From the NCBI GenBank assembly GCA_947296835.1, contig CAMYQS010000006.1:1-17244 (forward strand): a stretch of DNA of 17,244 nucleotides. The letters are read 5' to 3'. A program made the position numbers and the translations under genes. The notes beneath the pieces are model-generated. The model made no database searches. It was not told the origin of the DNA and saw only the letters and a list, made by a program, of their open reading frames with translations. This stretch comes from an uncultured Atopostipes sp. GTDB lineage: Bacteria; Bacillota; Bacilli; Lactobacillales; Carnobacteriaceae_A. Shown here piece after piece: positions 6,652 to 12,954 of the stretch (position 1 is the stretch's first letter; each line of letters begins with the position of its first letter).

Positions 6652-7078
6652 TTCTTTTCTCCTTGTCTTTAATTGCCAATTCTAAATTGATTAGGTTCAG
6701 CGTCGCTTCATTAAGCTCTCCACTCGTTGTTTGCTTATATTTTTTGTTGTAAACAGCAAGTTGCCTGCGACTGATCAGCAATAGGTTGTCTATATCGAAG
6801 TTTCTGTTGTTGCCATCGGCGAATAAAATAACGTGCTCGCGAGGTATCTTTCTATTATGATATTTTTCCCATACGTGGCGATGCTTTCTTTTCCATTTTC
6901 TATCAGCAACTTTTAAAATGATATAATCATCTTTATCAATTCGTTCGCTCCCGATTGGTCGATATCTCGGGTGCTTTTTTGCTTGTTTGAACGAGGTTTT
7001 GTTTGCATGGTTTTCTAATGTATAGCTCTTCCCTAAGTTCCAAGGAACATGACCTCTCTTAAAGCGCCCATCACTCAT
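6641..7078 (-). CDS. HNH endonuclease (HNH_3 type)
   Basis: This 145-residue free-standing HNH protein of the phage homing type starts with the NUMOD-like stretch RFKRGHVPWNLGKSY. The HNH core is KHRHVWEKYHNRKIPREHV followed by ILFADGNNRNFDIDNLLLIS. The usual second histidine (HxDGN) is replaced in FADGN, as in many HNH_3 phage members recalled from memory, so activity is uncertain. ATG at 7078 is preferred, because GAGG lies 9 nt upstream and the preceding gene's stop overlaps (ATGAGTGA). It lies between a small conserved phage gene and the methylase-like gene. It may be a mobile endonuclease that spreads the neighbouring segment, or take part in phage DNA processing. Confidence 0.85.
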   Translation of the reverse strand: MSDGRFKRGHVPWNLGKSYTLENHANKTSFKQAKKHPRYRPIGSERIDKDDYIILKVADRKWKRKHRHVWEKYHNRKIPREHVILFADGNNRNFDIDNLLLISRRQLAVYNKKYKQTTSGELNEATLNLINLELAIKDKEKRNGS

Positions 7079-7316
7079 TGCTGCTCGCCTCAATCATATT
7101 CGGTATAGTCACCTGGCCTGTGTATTCCGCTTTTAATTTCTGCGCGTCTAAAGCAACCTTCGAATTTTCTATAATTTGTTTAGACACATCTGTAAGAGCT
7201 CTGCTTCTTTCGATTTCAACTTCCAACTCTTCACTCGTTAATCCTTCGTCATTTAAACGTTCTAACTGTTCAAATAAATGGTTATTTAAATCTAAGCTCG
7301 TATTTCTGGTTCCCAT
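7071..7316 (-). CDS. Small conserved phage protein (MGTRNTSLDL family)
   Basis: This 81-residue, mainly alpha-helical protein begins MGTRNTSLDLNNHLFEQLER. It has an acidic middle and a helix with ALTDVSKQIIENSKVALDAQ. I recall closely similar small proteins beside HNH endonucleases in many Gram-positive phages, but no function. A longer form from 7340 (ATGA overlap with the upstream gene) is possible. The shorter ATG is preferred because GGAGAGG lies 5 nt before it and the family starts with [T/R]NTxLxL. Soluble, no membrane segment. Confidence 0.75.
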   Translation of the reverse strand: MGTRNTSLDLNNHLFEQLERLNDEGLTSEELEVEIERSRALTDVSKQIIENSKVALDAQKLKAEYTGQVTIPNMIEASSNE

Positions 7317-7336
7317 CATTACCTCTCCGTTCCTTT

Positions 7337-7591
7337 TCATATTTTCTTAGTTCGCTTCAAGTGCAGAATGACCAAAAATGTGTTGTCTACGCTGAGGCCA
7401 ACATCCTTAGCTATTTCCTTGATGATCTTGGTCGTATTCTTCGTGTGCTTGCTATATTCATTCCAATATGCAATGAACTTAGCCAGCTCTAGCGCAGTAA
7501 AGTCGAACCGCAAGTCTTCCAAGATGATTATTTGTTTCATTTTGTATAGTCGCCCCTCAACCCTAGTTTCTTTAGGTCTTTCTCGCTTCAT
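7337..7591 (-). CDS. Small winged-helix-like protein, paralogue A, with recombinant 5' end
   Basis: This protein of 84 residues (or 67 if started at the internal ATG at 7540) contains MKQIIILEDLRFDF, then a helical region and IIKEIAKDVGLSVDN...ILHLKRTKKI, suggestive of a small HTH/winged fold. A clear paralogue lies at 9511-9714; the first part is identical at DNA level, the rest diverged. The upstream 17 codons (MKRERPKETRVEGRLYK) are the tail of the HNHc_6 nuclease gene read in another frame. In this location they gained an AAGGAG site 8 nt before ATG 7591, so a new N-terminal extension has probably been created. The internal ATG is the ancestral start. Function unknown. Confidence 0.65.
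   Translation of the reverse strand: MKRERPKETRVEGRLYKMKQIIILEDLRFDFTALELAKFIAYWNEYSKHTKNTTKIIKEIAKDVGLSVDNTFLVILHLKRTKKI
7484..7588. repeat. 105-bp exact direct repeat, copy 1
   Basis: The sequence is identical, base for base, to 9658-9762 (offset 2174 bp). It covers the first part of paralogue A and the nuclease-gene remnant. Similarity fades gradually into the gene body (a few mismatches from 7483 downwards) but stops sharply at 7589, where the operon's recurrent junction sequence begins. Confidence 0.97.
7537..7587 (-). pseudogene. Remnant of the 3' end of the HNHc_6 nuclease gene
   Basis: Read in the nuclease frame, this segment encodes SEKDLKKLGLRGDYTK and a TGA. That is exactly the last 16 codons of the intact gene at 9711-10448, with a stop codon directly upstream. 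It is part of the 105-bp duplicated block and shows that the copied segment included a piece of the neighbour. Confidence 0.9.
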
Positions 7592-7604
7592 ACTTCCAGC
7601 TCCT

Positions 7605-7814
7605 TTAAAAATCATCCCACTCAACAGGTTCGTCATAGACACAATGTAAGCGCCAGTTGTCTAATAATGATTCAAGTCTTTCATAAGGGCATGAATTTCC
7701 TGTTTCTAAATCAATAACCCATAAATAGCCACTTTTTACTTTTGTTTTAATCTGATACACTTTCCCTTTTTTAAACCCCTTCGATCCATCTTTTCCAGTA
7801 AATACCGCTTTCAC
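7605..7814 (-). CDS. Small phage protein, GTG start
   Basis: This 69-residue protein is predicted mostly beta (MKAVFTGKDGSKGFKKGKVYQIKT, SGYLWVIDLETGNSCPYERLE), SH3-like in outline, with an acidic end (WDDF). The family is not recognised by name, although similar short proteins are common in phage early regions. It starts at GTG overlapping the previous gene's TGA (GAGTGA), with GGAG 8 nt upstream inside the recurrent junction. Its own stop precedes the next junction copy, unlike its neighbours. Confidence 0.65.
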   Translation of the reverse strand: MKAVFTGKDGSKGFKKGKVYQIKTKVKSGYLWVIDLETGNSCPYERLESLLDNWRLHCVYDEPVEWDDF

Positions 7815-8074
7815 TCTTCCAACTCCTCTAAAGTCGCACAGTCTAAAATCCTAAGGTGTGGATATACTTCTTTTGCCTTCATAGCGTCCGGCAGTCTCCA
7901 CCTTGGCTTATGAGGGAATCCATACGATAAGGTCCCATTGCTTTGTACATGGCTAATAATCTCTCCATCTTCATCAACTAAGTAATATCGTTTTGGATTT
8001 AAAATCTCTCGTCTTAAGTAATATGTGTACAAGAGATTGATGATGAGTAATCCTATAATAATTTTTAGTGTCAT
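7811..8074 (-). CDS. Small protein with an N-terminal membrane anchor
   Basis: The protein has 87 residues. Residues about 3-20 (LKIIIGLLIINLLYTYYL) form one hydrophobic helix, followed by a basic stop-transfer segment (RREILNPKR) and a soluble domain of beta character (YYLVDEDGEIISHV, PRWRLPDAMKAKEVYPHL). It ends LEELEE at the recurrent junction. It is probably an inner-membrane protein with a cytoplasmic domain. The start overlaps the stop of the 45-residue gene upstream (ATGA). Function unknown. Confidence 0.65.
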   Translation of the reverse strand: MTLKIIIGLLIINLLYTYYLRREILNPKRYYLVDEDGEIISHVQSNGTLSYGFPHKPRWRLPDAMKAKEVYPHLRILDCATLEELEE

Positions 8075-8208
8075 TCTTCCAACTCCTCTTCTTCACGTGC
8101 CATTTTTTTAAGGTCTGCACGAAATTCGTCCAATTGTTCTATCCAAATCGGCAATTGACTATTCACACCTATTAACCAATTCTTGAATCGAGTAAGTAGT
8201 TTTATCAT
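8071..8208 (-). CDS. 45-residue amphipathic small protein
   Basis: This very short gene encodes MIKLLTRFKNWLIGVNSQLP followed by WIEQLDEFRADLKKMA and an acidic EEEELEE end. The N-terminus is amphipathic with bulky hydrophobics and basic residues, and could associate with membranes. Coding is supported by the recurrent ribosome site at its start, the ATGA overlap with the upstream stop, and the ATGA overlap with the downstream start. It exactly fills the space between two neighbours. Not recognised. Confidence 0.6.
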   Translation of the reverse strand: MIKLLTRFKNWLIGVNSQLPIWIEQLDEFRADLKKMAREEEELEE

Positions 8209-8405
8209 TCTTCCAACTCCTTCCACTTAACCGTGTACCAATTTTCCTTAATATAATCGCCGTGCGCCTGTTCAAGTAGCCCGATAGTTTCACGATAGGC
8301 AAAGTTTTCGTCATGAACAGGTGTGCCTTCATTATGAATAACATTTAAGAGGTGTTCGTCTAACACTGATGCGATCACTCTTTTTAGTTTCTCGACTGTA
8401 GTCAT
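8205..8405 (-). CDS. Small phage protein of unknown function
   Basis: The protein has 66 residues, helical, mildly acidic (MTTVEKLKRVIASVLDEHLL, GLLEQAHGDYIKENWYTVKW), ending KELEE at the recurrent junction. Start and stop both overlap neighbours by four bases (ATGA). No family, membrane segment or motif recognised. It belongs to the small-gene cassette between the 105-bp repeats. Confidence 0.6.
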   Translation of the reverse strand: MTTVEKLKRVIASVLDEHLLNVIHNEGTPVHDENFAYRETIGLLEQAHGDYIKENWYTVKWKELEE

Positions 8406-9313
8406 TCTTCCAGCTCCTCTACCTTTACAAAGTCAGCGTTACCGTCATTAACACCCATCTCATTCCATTCGTCTTTTGTTAGTTGAGTCCCATACTCACG
8501 TGTTTCGCCTATGGAGCTAACAACCAGCCTACTACCACTCAGGCTATAGTTCCAAAACTTAATGGCTGACTTATCCATAATCTCATGACCTTTAACTAGC
8601 GCATAACACTTCTGTCCTTCATCCACTGTGTAACCGTTATCGACTGCCCGATAGAATTTTAATAAATTTCCTTTCTCACCAAACCAGTTATACACAATCG
8701 GTTCGAAATTTCCTTCGTAATATTGGTCTATAATACTTCTGATAACATAATCTTTGTTGCTTTCTCTATTTGAGCCGGCAGACTCTATACAGTCAGCTAC
8801 ATGTCGAGGAATGACCGGCAAGTCGCCCTCATGCTCTCTTTCTGAGTCGCTACGACCTTGCTCGTAAGCTTCGTCATATATCCTGGTGTGCGCATCCTCG
8901 TGTACGTGGTACTTAATACCATCTACTTCTACCTCGAAATATCCTAAGTTTGCCATTTTAGCTTCTGCTGTTCCTTCTTCAAGCTGTTGCATAACGGTGT
9001 ATCTCAAGTCATCCCACGGCCATTCGTATTTCTCTTTAAGTAATTCCCATGCTTGGTCTTCTGTAATTTCTTTTGATTCCGGCATGAGCAAGTTTTGCAA
9101 AAAGTCAGTTGATACATAGTAGTCAACTTTCTTAGTTTCGAAATGATGAAAAGGCTCTTTGTTACGATCAATCCACTCCTGCGACACCCTTTCAAGTTTT
9201 TCTAATTCACGGCGCACCATATTAATTAGCGCGAACACTCCTGATTGCCTTAGAGTTGCTGTTTCCCTTAGGTATTCGTCTAGATTATCTACTGTCCTCT
9301 CGATATCTTTCAT
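8402..9313 (-). CDS. DUF1642-containing phage protein
   Basis: This 303-residue protein has a C-terminal half (from LPVIPRHVADCIE, about 163, to about 250) that matches DUF1642, a domain of lactic-acid-bacterial and Listeria phage early proteins of unknown role. The segment FYRAVDNGYTVDEGQKCYALV fits the usual core. The N-terminal part contains a coiled-coil-like stretch (ALINMVRRELEKLERVSQEW) and an aromatic segment (WELLKEKYEWPWDDLRYTV), followed by FEVEVDGIKYHVHEDAH. It ends VEELEE at the recurrent junction. It is longer than typical DUF1642 proteins, so it looks like a fusion of an extra N-terminal domain to DUF1642. Confidence 0.72.
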   Translation of the reverse strand: MKDIERTVDNLDEYLRETATLRQSGVFALINMVRRELEKLERVSQEWIDRNKEPFHHFETKKVDYYVSTDFLQNLLMPESKEITEDQAWELLKEKYEWPWDDLRYTVMQQLEEGTAEAKMANLGYFEVEVDGIKYHVHEDAHTRIYDEAYEQGRSDSEREHEGDLPVIPRHVADCIESAGSNRESNKDYVIRSIIDQYYEGNFEPIVYNWFGEKGNLLKFYRAVDNGYTVDEGQKCYALVKGHEIMDKSAIKFWNYSLSGSRLVVSSIGETREYGTQLTKDEWNEMGVNDGNADFVKVEELEE

Positions 9314-9501
9314 TTCAATTCCGCCTCTACTTTCTGTATATGTTCCTCTTTCGCAATATCGTAGCCTTGCAACTCATATTCGATTTTTTCAATTGTTTCG
9401 CTGCGATCAACTGAGCCAGACTTTCCTACTTCGATTACTCGGCCTATATTCCTAAGTGTTTTCTCCATCACGTCGTAAAGTTTGTTTTCTAATTTGTGCA
9501 T
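9310..9501 (-). CDS. Small charged helical protein
   Basis: This 63-residue protein is mainly helical and charged (MHKLENKLYDVMEKTLRNIG, ETIEKIEYELQGYDIAKEEH). Its ATG has AGGAGG 5 nt upstream, the strongest ribosome site of this cluster, suggesting it leads the coupled set that follows. Its stop overlaps the next start (ATGA). No family recognised. Confidence 0.6.
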   Translation of the reverse strand: MHKLENKLYDVMEKTLRNIGRVIEVGKSGSVDRSETIEKIEYELQGYDIAKEEHIQKVEAELK

Positions 9502-9510
9502 AGTAGCCTC

Positions 9511-9714
9511 CTATATTTTCCCGGTTCTTTTTAGATGCAGAATGACGATAAAGACATTGTCTGCATCCATTCTCACATCTTTGGCTATCTGCTTGACAAT
9601 CTCGATTGTGTCATTAGATTTCTTACTGTATTCTTTCCAGTATGCAATGAACTTAGTCAGCTCTAGCGCAGTAAAGTCGAACCGCAAGTCTTCCAAGATG
9701 ATTATTTGTTTCAT
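9511..9714 (-). CDS. Small winged-helix-like protein, paralogue B
   Basis: This 67-residue protein begins MKQIIILEDLRFDFTALELT and ends with IAKDVRMDADNVFIVILHLKRTGKI, which may be a compact HTH/winged fold. It is the paralogue of 7337-7591. The first third is identical in DNA and the rest is about two-thirds identical in protein. The ATG overlaps the HNHc_6 stop (ATGA), which is the ancestral arrangement. No named family is recognised. Confidence 0.68.
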   Translation of the reverse strand: MKQIIILEDLRFDFTALELTKFIAYWKEYSKKSNDTIEIVKQIAKDVRMDADNVFIVILHLKRTGKI

Positions 9715-9762
9715 TTTGTATAGTCGCCCCTCAACCCTAGTTTCTTTAGGTCTTTCTCGCTT
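9658..9762. repeat. 105-bp exact direct repeat, copy 2
   Basis: This is identical to 7484-7588. It covers the 3' end of the HNHc_6 nuclease gene and the first part of paralogue B. The two copies flank the cluster of small accessory genes between them; recombination across them would delete about 2.17 kb and leave a single intact fused gene pair. Confidence 0.97.
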
Positions 9763-10448
9763 AACTTAATAGGCCTGACGTGGTACTTATTCATAAAGTT
9801 CGTAAGCCCTAGCTTGTGTACCTCGTCATGGTGGCTAGCCATTTTGGTTTCGTCTTCGATATCGTTTCCGCCAACACATAGACACATAAACTTTGATTTC
9901 AAGTGATTGTGCTTGTTTCTATCGTTTCCCATTCCTACAAGGTTTGTTGCATGGTGTATCTCGCTATTCTCCACACCGCATACCCAACATAACCGCCTCA
10001 TAGTCATTGCATAGAGCATCTTAGAAACATCTGTTGTTAAGTAGAATTGTTGTTTTCTAAAGGGAATTCCGTTCTGTATGCAGAAAGTTATCGTGAAGTC
10101 GATCAACTCACTTGCTGCGGACTTCTTCATAGCTCCTCTTTTTAAGCTGGGAGATTCGTCCAGGCGAAACTCGTACATGAACTTGAATTTCAGCTCATCC
10201 TCGACGATCTCTTTAGGTATTCCTGTATATTCAAAGATGTCTCCAACCAATGCGTAGAAGTGACTACGTTGCAGATTCGTTATGGTGTCCTTTTCGTAAA
10301 AGTCTAGATACGTAAAGTAACGACCTTTAACGGCTAACTCCTGAATCTTTTCAACGTCAATTTCATCATGTAGCTTTAGCGTGATTGTGTCGCCGTTAAA
10401 TGCAATGACTTCACTTCTTATGTCCTTATATTTCTTTTCTTTGTCCAT
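9711..10448 (-). CDS. HNHc_6-type putative HNH nuclease
   Basis: This 245-residue protein matches the putative HNHc nuclease family (HNHc_6) of Gram-positive phages. The first 150 residues are NinB/recombination-like (TITNLQRSHFYALVGDIFEYTG, KKSAASELIDFTI). The C-terminal HNH region has CWVC (154-157), HH (165-166), then C189/C191 and SHHDEVH (205-211), which look like a metal-binding beta-beta-alpha fold. A role in recombination or processing of replication intermediates is expected, but the substrate is unknown. It lies directly downstream of replication genes. No strong Shine-Dalgarno is seen at ATG 10448; translation is likely coupled to the gene upstream, whose stop is two bases away. 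Confidence 0.82.
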   Translation of the reverse strand: MDKEKKYKDIRSEVIAFNGDTITLKLHDEIDVEKIQELAVKGRYFTYLDFYEKDTITNLQRSHFYALVGDIFEYTGIPKEIVEDELKFKFMYEFRLDESPSLKRGAMKKSAASELIDFTITFCIQNGIPFRKQQFYLTTDVSKMLYAMTMRRLCWVCGVENSEIHHATNLVGMGNDRNKHNHLKSKFMCLCVGGNDIEDETKMASHHDEVHKLGLTNFMNKYHVRPIKLSEKDLKKLGLRGDYTK

Positions 10449-10450
10449 TT

Positions 10451-10681
10451 TTACGCTTCAGCAAGCGGCTTGACTGCTTCAACTTCTAAATATTCATTCA
10501 TTTCTGTTGCTGGATTGAACCGAGCCCTCCCGACGGCTGTCCCACCCCATGATTTAGCTCGCTTAATCGCCTCTTTTTTCGTTGTGAAGGCGTGGACCCA
10601 TTCAACGCCATTAAAAATGCGCCAGCTATCATTAAATTGCTTCTCGTGGTCTTTTACTTCAACATATCCCATGTCCAACAT
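10451..10681 (-). CDS. Small phage protein between helicase loader and HNH nuclease
   Basis: The protein has 76 residues. The segment WRIFNGVEWVHAFTTKKEAIKRAKSWGG looks like a short alpha/beta domain, with a conserved-looking basic helix after a beta hairpin. It resembles DUF2188-like small proteins only loosely. The start ATG follows AGGAGG by 7 nt. Soluble; function unknown. Confidence 0.6.
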   Translation of the reverse strand: MLDMGYVEVKDHEKQFNDSWRIFNGVEWVHAFTTKKEAIKRAKSWGGTAVGRARFNPATEMNEYLEVEAVKPLAEA

Positions 10682-10692
10682 TCCTTTTCCTC

Positions 10693-11511
10693 CTAAAACC
10701 GAATTTCTGATCGTTTACTTGGTGTTTGTGTAAATTGAATAACTTCCTCTTGAATAACGCCCTTTAACATCCTGTCTACAATTCGGCCACCGTACACGTC
10801 TCTAAGTTTTCCGATTGACAGATTGGTCGTGAATATCGTTGGTTTAGACGTGCGACCGTTTAGCATTCCGTTCATGATTCTTACTGTAAAATCAGGTGCC
10901 TGAGCGTTGCGTTCAACTGAACCGACTTCTGCGCCCATATCATCCATAACTAATAGCGCTGGCTTAGATAACATTGCAATCATTCGCTCTTCTGTAAAGG
11001 GTGATTCAGGATTCCCAAAGCTACTTTTAACCTTTCGCATGAGTTCATCCGCTGACACAAACAAGTACCTTTCGTCTTTAAACTCATTTAATTGGTTTAG
11101 CACGGCCATGGATAGGTGCGTTTTTCCTGTACCGTATTTACCGACCAATAAAGCATTTTTAGTGCTACCTTTGTAATATTCTCTTGCTAAATCTAGAGCT
11201 TTGTTTTTGTTCGCTTTCGTTTCCTCGTCAACTTCATTGAAATTATCAAACGTCATGCTGAACAGTGTTCTATCTACGACTAGGCTGCGTTCTTTTAGCC
11301 ATCTTTTTTTATGGTTATAGGCCATTTCGGTCCCGGCTTCCATCAGCTTTTTTTCTTCTTTTTCGACTTTTTCATTAGCACAAGTCGGGCAAAACGGCTT
11401 AAATTCTTTATGCTGCACAAGTGGTTTATTGTGTTTGTCGCAAGTCAGGTCAGTTTCTTTAAATAACTGATCGCGTTGTTCTTCTAATTCGCTTAGTCCA
11501 GAAAGTCCCAT
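10693..11511 (-). CDS. DnaC/DnaI-type helicase loader ATPase
   Basis: This 272-residue AAA+ protein of the DnaC/IstB-like family loads the replicative helicase at the phage origin. The N-terminus has a likely zinc site (C24, H27, C41, C44) as in DnaI-type loaders. The ATPase core contains Walker A GKYGTGKT (124-131), Walker B LLVMDD (186-191) and sensor-1 TTN (228-230), with a likely arginine finger in GRIVDRML. ATG 11511 is chosen over a TTG three codons upstream, because GAAGGGG lies 10 nt before it. It overlaps the 3' end of the replisome organiser gene by 19 bp. The pair is the classic initiator plus loader module of Gram-positive phages. Confidence 0.93.
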   Translation of the reverse strand: MGLSGLSELEEQRDQLFKETDLTCDKHNKPLVQHKEFKPFCPTCANEKVEKEEKKLMEAGTEMAYNHKKRWLKERSLVVDRTLFSMTFDNFNEVDEETKANKNKALDLAREYYKGSTKNALLVGKYGTGKTHLSMAVLNQLNEFKDERYLFVSADELMRKVKSSFGNPESPFTEERMIAMLSKPALLVMDDMGAEVGSVERNAQAPDFTVRIMNGMLNGRTSKPTIFTTNLSIGKLRDVYGGRIVDRMLKGVIQEEVIQFTQTPSKRSEIRF

Positions 11512-12239
11512 TCTGACCAATCCCCTTCTTTAGATTTCTTTGGTGCTTGATTTAGGTATTCATCAAACTTATTGCTAAACAAAGTAACTGGTCTTAAGTA
11601 CTGTTTCATCTTTTCGTTGTTCGACCACTCTTTAACCTTTGTATCAATAACCTTCTTAAAGTCATTTTCTTTGAAGCCTTCATTCCATCTAGCTTTTATC
11701 AGGTCTTTATTTTTGTTAGCTGTATGAGAATATCTTTTCCCTGTCTTCTCATTTAGATAGCCAATAATTGATTTATACGGGATCCGTTCGGCTTTAGCCG
11801 GACTATGGTCTTTATTAATACTTGTATTATTAATACTTGTATTATTAAGTTCTTCCTTAGTCTTTTCGCTAATAGGGGTATTAGTCTTTTCGTTAATACC
11901 CTGTAAGTCTTTTGGTTTATACCTATTAGTCTTTTCGCTAATAGGGGTAGGATTATCATTCAAATATATATATCGCTTAGATACCTGCTTGGTACCCTTG
12001 ATATACTCTAGTTTGATTGATATGTATCCTTGTCTTTCAAGATTGCTTATCCAGTTAGATACGGTTATTTTGTGAACGTCATATAATTTTGCGAAATAAT
12101 TATTTTCAGCCCAGCAATAGCCATTCTTATTAGCTAATGCCGTTATCTCTCCGTATAGTAATTTTTCATTTGCTTTTAACTCTTTGTCATACCTAACACT
12201 TGCCGGTATGATTGAATAATAATTCGGTTGTTCTCTCAT
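11493..12239 (-). CDS. Replisome organiser / replication initiator (HTH plus Phg_2220_C)
   Basis: This 248-residue phage replication protein has an N-terminal winged HTH (about residues 12-95; ASVRYDKELKANEKLLYGEI, YDVHKITVSNWISNLERQGY). A low-complexity linker contains PISEKTN and NNTSI repeats (about 97-145). The C-terminal Phg_2220_C-like domain follows (IIGYLNEKTGKRYSHTANKN, FKKVIDTKVKEW, YLRPVTLF). Such proteins bind the origin inside their own gene and recruit the helicase loader, which is encoded directly downstream. ATG 12239 is chosen because GGAGGGG lies 7 nt before it; an upstream in-frame start would overlap the hydrolase stop. Confidence 0.88.
   Translation of the reverse strand: MREQPNYYSIIPASVRYDKELKANEKLLYGEITALANKNGYCWAENNYFAKLYDVHKITVSNWISNLERQGYISIKLEYIKGTKQVSKRYIYLNDNPTPISEKTNRYKPKDLQGINEKTNTPISEKTKEELNNTSINNTSINKDHSPAKAERIPYKSIIGYLNEKTGKRYSHTANKNKDLIKARWNEGFKENDFKKVIDTKVKEWSNNEKMKQYLRPVTLFSNKFDEYLNQAPKKSKEGDWSEWDFLD
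11812..11848. repeat. 15-bp AT-rich tandem repeat, part of the probable origin
   Basis: TTATTAATACTTGTA is repeated head to tail at 11812-11826 and 11827-11841, then TTATTAA at 11842-11848. The unit is 13/15 A+T. It lies within the linker part of the replisome organiser gene, next to a second set of direct repeats, and could be the unwinding element. Confidence 0.85.
11857..11949. repeat. Iteron-like direct repeats (probable phage replication origin)
   Basis: A 24-bp sequence (TTAGTCTTTTCGCTAATA plus GGGGTA) occurs identically at 11857-11880 and 11926-11949. A close variant, TTAGTCTTTTCGTTAATACC, lies at 11881-11900 in direct orientation. The repeats sit in the initiator gene between its two domains, the standard position of the origin in many Gram-positive and lambdoid phages. 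Binding by the encoded HTH domain is inferred. Confidence 0.82.
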
Positions 12240-12252
12240 TGCCTCGCCCCTC

Positions 12253-12951
12253 CTACTTAGCAACGTAAGTCGGTATTCCTGTAATTCTCTCTATTTCGTT
12301 TATAAATTGCTCTTCATCTGAATTTCTGTCACTCAAGTGCAATAAGTAAACCTCTTCTGCTTTTGATAGGTCATTTGCTTTAAAGAAGTCAATTAAATTC
12401 CCTAGCTCAAAGTGACTCTTAAGGATTCGCATGTATTGCCTTTTGTCTAACCTCTTCTTTTGAAGGTTTTCTTGGAGTATCTCCAACGAATAGTTACATT
12501 CAATCATGAAGTGCGTAACGCCTTTAAACTTGTATTTGATATAATAGGTATCTGTTGCAAACAGTACCTTCTTACCGCTCGGTGTTCTGATTAAGAAGCC
12601 ACACGGCTCTGCGACGTCATGTTCTACTTGGAAAGCTATGATATGCCATTTTTTAACCGTGAATTGCTCCAGATACTCGCATTCCATAACTCTATAATTC
12701 GCAACATCTTTCAGTTCTTTTGCTGTTCCTGGTGTACAATAGACGCTGAACCCTCCACGCCTGATATAGTCTTTTGTATATCTCGCATGATCCATATGTT
12801 CGTGAGTGATTAACAACGCATCTACTTTGCTCCAATCAAGTTTCATGTTTTTGGGTTGTATCCCAGCTTCTAGTAAGAGGGCGCTATCCCCGTCTTCCAG
12901 GAGATAGCTATTGCCCGCACTGCTAGAGCCGAATGCATTAATTTTCACCAT
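12253..12951 (-). CDS. Metallo-beta-lactamase-fold hydrolase
   Basis: This 232-residue MBL-fold protein, YycJ-like in outline, carries the metal signature THEHMDH (H50, H52, D54, H55), then H111, D134 (FATDTYY) and a terminal H205 (LLHLSDRN). This is a complete two-metal set, so an active hydrolase is expected. In phage recombination modules such proteins may be nucleases, but the substrate here is not shown. It lies between the Bet annealase and the replication genes. The start ATG follows CGGAG by 9 nt. Confidence 0.85.
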   Translation of the reverse strand: MVKINAFGSSSAGNSYLLEDGDSALLLEAGIQPKNMKLDWSKVDALLITHEHMDHARYTKDYIRRGGFSVYCTPGTAKELKDVANYRVMECEYLEQFTVKKWHIIAFQVEHDVAEPCGFLIRTPSGKKVLFATDTYYIKYKFKGVTHFMIECNYSLEILQENLQKKRLDKRQYMRILKSHFELGNLIDFFKANDLSKAEEVYLLHLSDRNSDEEQFINEIERITGIPTYVAK

Positions 12952-12954
12952 AGA

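Larger units (their letters stand above)
7588..8417 (-). repeat. Recurring stop/RBS/start junction sequence, five copies
   Basis: Five consecutive gene junctions share a 16-nt sequence of the form GGAG(T/C)TGGAAG(A/T)(A/G)TGA on the minus strand. They lie at 8417-8402, 8220-8205, 8086-8071, 7826-7811 and 7603-7588. The motif supplies the Shine-Dalgarno site (GGAG). At four junctions it also gives the last codons of the upstream gene (ELEE or LEE, then stop) and the overlapping start of the next (ATGA or GTGA). At 7603-7588 the upstream stop precedes the motif. Such identical boundaries would allow cassette gain, loss and exchange by homologous recombination while keeping translation coupled. 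Confidence 0.88.

Noticed and set aside
8159..8344. Alternative minus-strand frame MLFIMKAHL...
   Set aside because: It overlaps almost all of the better-supported 8205-8405 gene, lacks the recurrent ribosome-site junction, and would displace the 45-residue gene.
9004..9195. 63-codon minus-strand frame inside the DUF1642 gene
   Set aside because: Cys/Lys-rich translation in another frame of a confident gene, no ribosome site.
11812..11949. CRISPR array
   Set aside because: Copies are few, lie inside a coding linker, and have no regular spacers.
11753..11959. 68-codon minus-strand frame overlapping the iterons
   Set aside because: It arises from the repeats read in another frame inside the replisome organiser gene (LAKRL/LIIQVLI repeats); no ribosome site.
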